From the NCBI GenBank assembly GCA_021793715.1, contig JAJYSF010000054.1:1-6348 (forward strand): 6,348 nucleotides of DNA. Direction: 5' to 3'. Each line of letters begins with the position of its first letter. Within the stretch, counting starts at the first letter, position 1. The DNA comes from Actinomycetes bacterium. GTDB lineage: Bacteria > Actinomycetota > Actinomycetes > Actinomycetales > Microbacteriaceae. Position numbers and translations under genes: made by a program. Of the stretch, positions 1-6,191 are shown in pieces. The notes beneath the pieces were generated by a model. That model did not search any database. It saw nothing but the letters and a program-made list of their open reading frames with translations, and was not told the DNA's origin.

Positions 1-106
1 AACCCCGACACCCGCCAAGGCTACCGATTAGTGCCCCAGAATCACCCCGCCCGAAGCTCTGACCAGCAGCAACACCCCAACGAAGCCCCAACCTGTGCAA
101 GTCAGG
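1..106. other. Compositionally odd left end, possible insertion or misassembly junction
   Basis: The helicase frame stays open here, but its translation no longer resembles the region after SNF2 motif VI. On the minus strand, third positions become T-rich and less G/C-biased (runs such as gtt gct gct ggt). The plus strand is rich in C and A and poor in G and T, with CCCCAA at 75-80 and 86-91. CCTG (92-95) and CAGG (103-106) form a short inverted repeat right at the break. I recognise no insertion-sequence end. Possible explanations are a disrupted gene, an insertion edge or a chimeric contig end. Confidence 0.4.
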
Positions 107-2077
107 CTGGACGGTCCGGACCTGACCCATGCGGTGAACCCGCGCAATCGCCTGCGCCTCGATCGACGGCTTGATCTGCGGCTCGCACAGGATGACCACG
201 CTCGCCGCCTGGATGTTGAGCCCGGTTCCGCCCGCGCCGATCTGCGCCACAAGCACGCCGGGACGGCGCGACGCACTGAAGTCATCGACGATCCGCTGGC
301 GCGCGACCGACGCGGTTGAGCCCGTGATGGGTCCGTGAGCGCGACCCCCGAGAGCGGACACGACCGCGTCGACGACGTCGCGGAAGAAGGTGAACACGAC
401 GACCTTCTGCCCGTCCTCGACAGCCTCGTCGACGATCTCGAGCAACCGACTCAACTTCGCGGAGTCCTCCGCTCGACGAGTCGCGAAGGCGGCGCGGCGC
501 ATCGCCATGAAGTTCCCCGCCACAACCGCACGCCGATACTCGCCACCGTCGTACGCACCGAACTCCTCCCATTCATCGACCTGAACGAGGGGCGGAAGCT
601 CGACAAGGACGTCAACCTGATTGCGGCGGAGATACACCGGCGCGACTGTCTGACGGAAGTGGTCGGGGCCCGCGACACCCGCCCTGTCGCTCAGGGCGAG
701 CGCGACCTCTGGCCTCAGGTGCGCGACGAGAGCACGGAATTCCTCGACCTTGTTCTCCATCGGAGTCCCGGTGAGGAACAGCACCCGATCGCTGCGCCCA
801 GCAAGGAGGCGGACGCCCTGCGTGCGCTGGGTGGACGGGTTCTTGACGAAGTGGGCTTCATCGACGACCAGCAAGTCGAGCTTGGTCTCGACGAAACTCA
901 GACTTGCGAGCGAGTCGAACGTCGTGACCCCGATCCCACCGTTGTCCCTCCAGCGTCGTGCGAGTCGATCCCGGTCGGGTCCATACATCACCATGACCCT
1001 GGACACCGACCATGCCGTGATCTCTCTCTGCCAGTTCACGACAACGCTCGCCGGGCACACCACGAGAATGTGGGTTGCGCCGTGCGCTTCGAGGTGCGCT
1101 ATGGCGACGATCGCCTGGATCGTCTTCCCCAGGCCCATCTCGTCGCCGATGATCACCCGGCGCTGAACAAGTGCGAACTTGGCACCAAAGGCCTGGTAGC
1201 CGCGGAGGTTCTTGTCGGGGCGAAGCCTGGAGTCGTCGAGCTGCTGCTCATTGACCCGCTTGACGATCTCGGCCGGAAGGAAGCCTTCGGCCGCCGCGAC
1301 GTCTTCGCCGAGGTCGACGAGCCCGGCTAGCAGCCCCATGTAGTCCGCGCTGCGCCGCGCGAAGTCCGCCCACACCGCCTGCGGCGTCAGCGGGTTCGTC
1401 ACCGCGGCGCGGACGCGCGCCACCACCGGGCGCAGTGCGAGACGGTCGACCTCGGCCACCAAGGCCGCAACGTTGTCGAAAGCAGCGTCCGCCTCGACCT
1501 TCCGTCGCGACGACATGAAGAACCGCCGCACACCGCTCATCGCCGTCGGTGCCGCGGCGGCCGAGGCAGCCGTCAGGGTCGTGGCGAGACGAGCGCTGGT
1601 GGCTCCGAACTGCTGAACATCGCGGCGCACCTGACCCCAGCTCCACAGCGCGATCAGCAGCGCCGTCGCTCCGCCGTTCGATGGGTCCAGGTCGATGTGG
1701 AACCGGATCGACGCGCGAACCTCTTCCGCGATTCGCTGCGCGGCAGCCACAACCTTCGGTGCGGTGGCCTCGCCGACGCCGGGCACTGCGAGTAGTGCCA
1801 TGACCCCCGCTCTGAGTGCATCCGCGATTGACCGGATGCCGTGATCCTCGAGGGGCCCGAGCCGTAGGCGACCACCAGTGATCTGCCTGACGCGATCGAT
1901 GGGCATCTTCGTGAGCTCGTCCCAGACCATGGCTTCGCGCACGTCATGGAACCGCTGGACGACCTCGTTCCGTGCCCATTGTCCGTTCTGGGAGAGCGTC
2001 CCCACGTCCTGCGCGACGGCCTGCGCCATCTCGAGGAGACGGCGCGCTTCCACCGGGTCGCGTGGGCGGTCGCTCAC
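1..2077 (-). CDS. SNF2-type DNA helicase/translocase with N-terminal helix-hairpin-helix, partial at left edge
   Basis: Predicted ATP-driven double-stranded DNA translocase; substrate unknown. The minus-strand frame is open from GTG at 2077 to the left edge (about 692 codons). Residues 1-290 match no family I recognise except a helix-hairpin-helix DNA-binding motif near 84-115 (PGVG at 99-102). SNF2 motifs follow in order: LRGYQ 291-295, Walker A DEMGLGKT 312-319 (K318), motif Ia CPAS near 341-344, DEAH 406-409, LTGTP 435-439, start of the helicase C domain KVVVFTFF 558-565, GTGLN 617-621 and HRMGQ 648-652. The start overlaps the upstream helicase stop as GTGA, which implies translational coupling; ATG at codon 17 is an alternative. 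SNF2 proteins normally continue for 100 or more residues after motif VI. Here family resemblance and codon bias stop at about residue 657 (base 107), so the last ~35 codons may not be native. The helicase assignment is firm; a defence role is inferred from the neighbours. Confidence 0.9.
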   Translation of the reverse strand, partial: MSDRPRDPVEARRLLEMAQAVAQDVGTLSQNGQWARNEVVQRFHDVREAMVWDELTKMPIDRVRQITGGRLRLGPLEDHGIRSIADALRAGVMALLAVPGVGEATAPKVVAAAQRIAEEVRASIRFHIDLDPSNGGATALLIALWSWGQVRRDVQQFGATSARLATTLTAASAAAAPTAMSGVRRFFMSSRRKVEADAAFDNVAALVAEVDRLALRPVVARVRAAVTNPLTPQAVWADFARRSADYMGLLAGLVDLGEDVAAAEGFLPAEIVKRVNEQQLDDSRLRPDKNLRGYQAFGAKFALVQRRVIIGDEMGLGKTIQAIVAIAHLEAHGATHILVVCPASVVVNWQREITAWSVSRVMVMYGPDRDRLARRWRDNGGIGVTTFDSLASLSFVETKLDLLVVDEAHFVKNPSTQRTQGVRLLAGRSDRVLFLTGTPMENKVEEFRALVAHLRPEVALALSDRAGVAGPDHFRQTVAPVYLRRNQVDVLVELPPLVQVDEWEEFGAYDGGEYRRAVVAGNFMAMRRAAFATRRAEDSAKLSRLLEIVDEAVEDGQKVVVFTFFRDVVDAVVSALGGRAHGPITGSTASVARQRIVDDFSASRRPGVLVAQIGAGGTGLNIQAASVVILCEPQIKPSIEAQAIARVHRMGQVRTVQPDLHRLGLRWGVAAGQSFGRGDSGALIGSLGGCRG

Positions 2078-5000
2078 CGGGGATTCCCACCCCGGGCCCA
2101 CGCCTTCGACCAGGACTCGTTGAACGAGATCGTCAAGAAGTCGCCGGTGTCGGCGTCGTCGAAGGGCCGCGTCAGGTAGCGCAGCTGGTCATCCTCGGCG
2201 CGGTCGCCGACCGAGACGAGTGCCAGGCGGTAGTCGTCACTCATGTTCTTCGCCATCACGACCTCGTTCTTCGTGATGGTGAACGTCTGTGCGTCACGGA
2301 CTCGTGCCTTGACCTCGATGTGCATCACGCTGCCATCGGCGCGGATCGAGCGGATGTCATAGCCGGGGTTGTTGACAGGCATCTCCTCCGGCGTGGCGCC
2401 GAGTGCGCGTTCGGCCGCCATCACCGCGTCCATCCCGCGCCGCTCGACCGCCGCCGTCTGTCGCGCGAACATCGCCACGTCCACGGGGCTCTCTCCGGCG
2501 AGCTTCGTCAGCAGGCCGCGCGGCACGACGAGCGCCGCGCCGGCGACTATCGGCGGAAGCACCACGAGCGCCTCGTCGGCATCCAGCTCGGCCAGGCGTC
2601 TGCTGAGCCGTCCCTCGAGGTCCCTGGCGCGTCGCTCCGCGGTCTCGGGACGCATCCGCAGCTGGCGTCCGGCGGCTTCGAGGTCGAGGAGACGCGCGTG
2701 CTCGGCGTCCCAGCGGTTGATCTCCGCGGTCAGCCGCGCCTCGACCTCCCGACGGACGCGCGCGACCTGTGCCGAGACGCGGCGGCGCACGTCGTCGGCG
2801 TGCGAGCGCAACGAGTTCTCCACGGCCCACGCCACGGCCGTGTCCTCGACTCCCCGCCGCAACCACTCCTCCTCGAAGAGCGGCTGGACGAGATGGTTCT
2901 CCTCCGACGTGAGCCCGCGGTAGTCGAGGTACGGCGCCGGGCCACCCGGACGCACGCCGTCGGCCGGGTCGAGCTCGACGAAGGCGAACCGCTTGGACAC
3001 CGTCCGGGAGTGGCCGTCGGTGATCTGCTCGTTGAGAGCGACGAGCAGCCGCGGCACCTCGCCGGGGTCGTTGGCGTCGACGAGCACGGCCCCCTCGCGC
3101 AGCGCCGACGCGCACTCCGTCACCGTGAGCTCCACGACCGCATCCAGCAGCGGGTGGCCTGGCGCCAGGAGCTGAGCTGGGACGCCGCCGACGCGGTGCG
3201 CCCGATCCCGTTCGAAGCACACCCGCTCGTAGCGTGTGAGCACGGTCGCACCGGTCCCGGCCTGCCGGTCGAAGTCGCGGATCGTCACCGGCACGTGCGT
3301 GATCTCGAACCGTCCGGCCTCGCGCGGCCGCATCGACCCGCCCAGCCGATCGAATGCGGTGGCGAAGAAGGCCTGGACGTAGTGCGGCTGGAGCCGGCGC
3401 GCCTGAGCCTCCTCCATCTGGCGGCGGATCTCGTCGACCGCGGCCTCGGGTACGTGGTCGCGATCGAGTGCACGCTCGGCGATGAGCCGTTCGATCCCGG
3501 CACCGGCCGACGCGTCGATGACGGTGTCGAGGTGGGCCCGCACCTCGGGCCGGTCGCCGTAGCGGATCGCCTCGATCATCAGGTCGCGCAGCGGCCGGTC
3601 CTCGAACGCATCCCCGAGCACGTCGAACACGCGGCCGCCGTACGCCGCCCGCTGCTCCTCGACCTTCTCGAGGAGCCGGCGGTACACCTCGCCCTCGCGG
3701 GTGTTGGCGGCGACGAGGTTCCACAGGTGGCACACCTCGGTCTGCCCGATGCGGTGGATGCGACCGAACCGTTGCTCGATCTTGTTCGGGTTCCACGGCA
3801 GGTCGTAGTTGACCATCAGGTGCGCGCGCTGGAGGTTGAGGCCCTCGCCGGCGGCGTCGGTGGCGACGAGGACGCGCACGTCGCGGTCCTGCGTGAACAG
3901 CTCCTGCGCCTTGCGCCGGTCCTCGCGGTGGACGCCGCCATGGATCGTGACGACCGCCCGCTCGTCGCCGACCAGGGCCGCGATCTGCTCGCGCAGGTAC
4001 TCGAGCGTGTCTCGATGCTCGGTGAAGACGATGAGCTTGCGGTGCTGCCCGTGCGTGTCGGTCGTCAGCGCGTGGTCGGTGAGGATCTGCCGCAGCTCCG
4101 ACCACTTGCGATCGGTGCCGGAGACGCGCACCCGCCGCGCAACCTCGACGAGGTCGTCCAGCACGGCGATCTCCGCCGCCAGCTCCGCGCGTGTCCGGGC
4201 CGCTGTCGCCGCGTCGACGACCTCGTCCTCGAGCGCCTCGACCTCGTCCCCGGCGAGGTCGTCGAGCGCGTCGTCGACCCTGGAGACGTCGCGCCCGACC
4301 ATGCGCGCGAGTCGTTCGGCCAGCGGCAGCTCGTCGCCGGATACCAGGCCGGACTCGGCCCTCAGGCGCGTGCGAAGCCGCTCGCGCCGACGCTCGAGCG
4401 ACCGGAGGATCGCCTCGGGACTGGAGGCGAGCCGCCGCTGGAGAACCGTCAGGGCGAAGCCGACATTGTTCCGGCGCCGGTCGCCCTCCTCCAACCGGTC
4501 TGCACGGCCCATCTCCTCCCGGACGTAGGACGTGACGACCTCGTACAGCTCGCTCTCGGCGTCGGAGAGCGTGTACGGCAGCGTCGTCGCGCGACGCTCG
4601 GGGAACAGCGGCTTGCCCTCCATCGTCAGCAGGTCTTCCTTGACCATGCGACGCATCAGGTCGTCGGCGCGGATCGCGTGCACGCCGTCGCGGAACTTCC
4701 CCTCGAACCGGTCGCCGTCCAGGAGAGCGAGGAAAAGCTGGAAGTCCTCCTGCTTGCCGGCGTGCGGTGTCGCGGTCATGAGCAGAAGGTGCCGCGTCAC
4801 GCGTCCGAGCAGCTGGCCGAGCTGGTAGCGCCGGGTCTGCTGCAGCTCGGCGCCGAAGTAGTGCGCGGACATCCGGTGCGCCTCGTCGACGACGACGAGG
4901 TCCCAGTCGCTCGTCTCGAGCTCGGCGCGCAGGTCGTCGGACCGCGCCAGCTGGTCCATGCGCGCGATGAGCAGGGGGTGCTGCTCGAAGACGTTCTGCC

Positions 5001-5616
5001 CGGGGCCGGTCGCCTCGACCATCGATCGCGTGAGGATCTCGAACTGCAGCCCGAACTTGTCGGCGAGCTCGTCCTGCCATTGCTCGACGAGCGACCCGGG
5101 CGCGACGACGAGGCATCGCGCCAGGTCGCCGCGCAGCATGAGCTCCTTGACGTACAGCCCGCACATGATCGTCTTGCCGGCACCGGGGTCGTCGGCCAGC
5201 AGGAACCGCAGCGGCGTGCGCGGCAGCATGTCGCCGTACACCGCCCTGATCTGGTGCGGCAGCGGCTGCAGGTCGCTGGTGGCGATCGCCAGCATCGGGT
5301 CGAACAGTGCCGCGTACCGGATGCGCAGCGCCTCGGCGCCCAGCCGCCACTGCTCCGGGTCCGCCTCCATGGCGCGCGTGCGGCCCGCGTGGTCCAGCCG
5401 CAGCCGCGGCTCGTCGGATCGGCTCAGCATCGCCTGACCCGTGCGGCCGTCCTGCTCGCGATACGTCACCTGCAGGTAGCTGCCGCCGAACCACTTCGTG
5501 CTGACGACATCGACCGCGGCCGCCCCGACGACACCCTGCACTCGCACGCCGGGCACCAACGACTCCAACGTCGGTCGCAGCGCACGATCTATCGGGCCGT
5601 GCCCGTCCACGCTCAC
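2074..5616 (-). CDS. SNF2-type helicase with C-terminal DUF3883 domain (DrmD-like defence helicase)
   Basis: Predicted ATP-dependent DNA translocase of the large RapA/DrmD-like SNF2 group, with a possible nuclease tail. From GTG 5616 it has 1180 residues. Visible motifs are Walker A DDPGAGKT at 142-149 (K148), DEAH 244-247, TATP 281-284, DAAGEGLN 587-594 and QRFGRIHRIGQ 615-625. About 250 residues separate the two RecA-like lobes; 463-496 looks strongly helical. Another helical, Arg/Glu-rich stretch lies near 935-1010. The last ~100 residues match DUF3883 (NO VEIN C-terminal type), with GYDI (D1087) and IEVK (E1101, K1103) spaced like a PD-(D/E)XK nuclease core. An in-frame GTG at 5658 would add 14 residues. 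I prefer 5616 because GGAG lies 5 nt upstream and the extra codons lack the gene's third-position G/C bias. It is the middle gene of the unit: 80 bp after the XRE gene and overlapping the next helicase by 4 bp. Family assignment is confident; nuclease activity and the DISARM link are inference. Confidence 0.93.
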   Translation of the reverse strand: MSVDGHGPIDRALRPTLESLVPGVRVQGVVGAAAVDVVSTKWFGGSYLQVTYREQDGRTGQAMLSRSDEPRLRLDHAGRTRAMEADPEQWRLGAEALRIRYAALFDPMLAIATSDLQPLPHQIRAVYGDMLPRTPLRFLLADDPGAGKTIMCGLYVKELMLRGDLARCLVVAPGSLVEQWQDELADKFGLQFEILTRSMVEATGPGQNVFEQHPLLIARMDQLARSDDLRAELETSDWDLVVVDEAHRMSAHYFGAELQQTRRYQLGQLLGRVTRHLLLMTATPHAGKQEDFQLFLALLDGDRFEGKFRDGVHAIRADDLMRRMVKEDLLTMEGKPLFPERRATTLPYTLSDAESELYEVVTSYVREEMGRADRLEEGDRRRNNVGFALTVLQRRLASSPEAILRSLERRRERLRTRLRAESGLVSGDELPLAERLARMVGRDVSRVDDALDDLAGDEVEALEDEVVDAATAARTRAELAAEIAVLDDLVEVARRVRVSGTDRKWSELRQILTDHALTTDTHGQHRKLIVFTEHRDTLEYLREQIAALVGDERAVVTIHGGVHREDRRKAQELFTQDRDVRVLVATDAAGEGLNLQRAHLMVNYDLPWNPNKIEQRFGRIHRIGQTEVCHLWNLVAANTREGEVYRRLLEKVEEQRAAYGGRVFDVLGDAFEDRPLRDLMIEAIRYGDRPEVRAHLDTVIDASAGAGIERLIAERALDRDHVPEAAVDEIRRQMEEAQARRLQPHYVQAFFATAFDRLGGSMRPREAGRFEITHVPVTIRDFDRQAGTGATVLTRYERVCFERDRAHRVGGVPAQLLAPGHPLLDAVVELTVTECASALREGAVLVDANDPGEVPRLLVALNEQITDGHSRTVSKRFAFVELDPADGVRPGGPAPYLDYRGLTSEENHLVQPLFEEEWLRRGVEDTAVAWAVENSLRSHADDVRRRVSAQVARVRREVEARLTAEINRWDAEHARLLDLEAAGRQLRMRPETAERRARDLEGRLSRRLAELDADEALVVLPPIVAGAALVVPRGLLTKLAGESPVDVAMFARQTAAVERRGMDAVMAAERALGATPEEMPVNNPGYDIRSIRADGSVMHIEVKARVRDAQTFTITKNEVVMAKNMSDDYRLALVSVGDRAEDDQLRYLTRPFDDADTGDFLTISFNESWSKAWARGGNPR
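2077..2095 (-). promoter_or_regulatory. Hairpin at the start of the second helicase gene
   Basis: On the minus strand CCGGGG (2095-2090) can pair with CCCCGG (2082-2077) around a 7-nt loop. The stem takes in part of the purine-rich ribosome-binding region and ends on the G of the GTG start. It lies inside the last codons of the upstream helicase gene, so ribosomes finishing that gene would melt it. This fits coupled translation through the GTGA overlap. Confidence 0.35.
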
Positions 5617-5621
5617 CCCTG

Positions 5622-5625
5622 CTCC
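5622..5625 (-). promoter_or_regulatory. Ribosome binding site deciding the SNF2-DUF3883 start
   Basis: On the minus strand GGAG is followed after 5 nt by GTG (5616-5614). The upstream in-frame GTG at 5658 has no comparable site at good spacing. The 13 codons after that upstream GTG end in G or C only about half the time, unlike the gene body. A further GTG at 5610 is also within reach of this site. Confidence 0.5.
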
Positions 5626-5696
5626 ATCGGTGGGATCTGCGTTCGACCGTACCGGCACGCCACGACATCACCCCGGGAATCGCACGAGGAGATGCG

Positions 5697-6071
5697 TCAG
5701 TGCACGCGGCCGCTCGTCGGTGTCGTCGGCGGGAGGGAGGTCTTCGCCACCTCGTCCACCAGCTCGCGCTCGAGGCCCACGCGGTCCGGCGGTTCGTAGT
5801 CCGACCGCGGCACCCCGTCGGGGATGAACACCGCGGGCGACACCCCGAGCGCCCGTGCGATGAGGAACAGCGTGCGCAGCGTCGTGTTGCCGGGGTCGCC
5901 CCGCTTGAACGTCTTGTTCTGCTCGATGTTCTGCACCTGGGTGCGGGACAGGCCGGCCGCGATGGCCAGCTGGTCCTGAGCGACCTGGCGCAATCGCCGG
6001 ACGGTCGAGACGCGCCACGCGATCTCGGACGCGTACGCCGACCACGCGAGGTCGATGTGGGCGTCCGGCAC
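5697..6071 (-). CDS. XRE-family helix-turn-helix transcriptional regulator
   Basis: A 124-residue cytoplasmic DNA-binding protein. Residues 22-85 form a lambda-Cro/XRE-type HTH domain: the core QDQLAIAAGLSRTQVQNIEQ is at 32-51, followed by a short basic loop (KTFKRGDPGNTT) and the packing helix LRTLFLIARALGVSP at 65-79. The tail (86-124) is acidic, then Pro/Thr-rich, and has no domain I recognise. GTG at 6071 is the only reasonable start, because the frame meets a stop at 6126-6128 with no other start codon between; the Shine-Dalgarno match is weak. The gene heads the leftward unit, 80 bp before the SNF2-DUF3883 gene, and diverges from the DUF1156 methyltransferase gene. Size and position resemble controller (C) proteins of restriction-modification systems, so it probably regulates one or both flanking units and perhaps itself. 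Family assignment is firm; target and direction of regulation are inferred. Confidence 0.88.
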   Translation of the reverse strand: MPDAHIDLAWSAYASEIAWRVSTVRRLRQVAQDQLAIAAGLSRTQVQNIEQNKTFKRGDPGNTTLRTLFLIARALGVSPAVFIPDGVPRSDYEPPDRVGLERELVDEVAKTSLPPTTPTSGRVH

Positions 6072-6107
6072 GATGCTCGACCATGCCGACGCGCCGCCGT
6101 GGGCGCT

Positions 6108-6123
6108 GCCGCATGTATTGGGC
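6108..6123. promoter_or_regulatory. Candidate operator box 1, on the XRE side of the divergent region
   Basis: GCCGCAT-GT-ATTGGGC has the same design as the box at 6174-6189: an identical right arm ATTGGGC, the same 2-bp spacer and a left arm sharing GCC..AT. The two boxes agree at 12 of 16 positions, have the same orientation and start 66 bp apart. This copy lies 37 bp upstream of the XRE start codon, where it could mediate autoregulation. Its internal symmetry is weaker (two arm mismatches). Confidence 0.33.
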
Positions 6124-6129
6124 TCTTAT

Positions 6130-6164
6130 CGCTCCGCCGGGCCGGCGCGAGCGTGATACGAGCG
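6130..6164. repeat. Imperfect inverted repeat and CGAGCG direct repeat in the divergent promoter region
   Basis: Bases 6130-6140 (CGCTCCGCCGG) can pair with 6142-6153 (CCGGCGCGAGCG) across a single central G, with one bulged C. CGAGCG also occurs at 6148-6153 and 6159-6164, 11 bp apart, which is one helical turn. The structure sits midway between the two genes and between the two candidate operator boxes. It could be part of a regulator site or simply GC-rich self-complementarity. Confidence 0.3.
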
Positions 6165-6173
6165 CCTCCGATT

Positions 6174-6189
6174 GCCCGATAGATTGGGC
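6174..6189. promoter_or_regulatory. Candidate operator box 2, over the DUF1156 -10 region
   Basis: GCCCGAT-AG-ATTGGGC is a 16-bp partial palindrome: two 7-bp arms with one mismatch and a 2-bp spacer. It covers the putative -10 element and ends 2 bp before the methyltransferase ATG. A protein bound here would block transcription of that gene, so the divergent XRE protein is the obvious candidate ligand. Short palindromes of this quality do arise by chance in 120 bp, so confidence is modest. Confidence 0.38.
6180..6185 (+). promoter_or_regulatory. Candidate -10 element of a leaderless promoter for the DUF1156 gene
   Basis: TAGATT fits the actinobacterial TANNNT -10 pattern and ends 6 nt before ATG 6192. 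Transcription would then begin at or next to the start codon. No purine-rich ribosome-binding site precedes this ATG, which suits a leaderless mRNA. No convincing -35 hexamer is seen at the expected distance. Inferred from spacing only. Confidence 0.42.
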
Positions 6190-6191
6190 CG

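Noticed and set aside
335..1330. A 331-codon plus-strand frame.
   Set aside because: It lies antisense to the helicase core of the second SNF2 gene, whose motifs I, II, III, V and VI are all readable on the minus strand. No motif is recognisable in the plus-strand product.
2074..2077. A frameshift or gene fission between the two helicase genes.
   Set aside because: The upstream protein ends after a complete DUF3883 domain. The downstream one starts with its own N-terminal region and has a full second set of SNF2 motifs, so they are two genes with a normal 4-bp overlap.
2..5616. Assignment as a complete DISARM or Type I restriction system.
   Set aside because: No DrmA, DrmB, DrmC, HsdM or HsdS-like gene is in the window, and neither helicase shows HsdR organisation. 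A DrmD-like helicase alone is not enough to name the system.
1972..5799. A 1275-codon open frame on the plus strand opposite the SNF2-DUF3883 gene.
   Set aside because: Its translation is rich in Arg, Val, Asp and His with no family motif. Long stop-free antisense frames are expected opposite genes with very high third-position G+C, and the minus strand carries complete helicase motifs.
6126..6131. GATAAG on the minus strand as the -10 of the XRE gene.
   Set aside because: It matches the consensus at only four positions and has no -35 at proper spacing, so it is too weak to list as a promoter.
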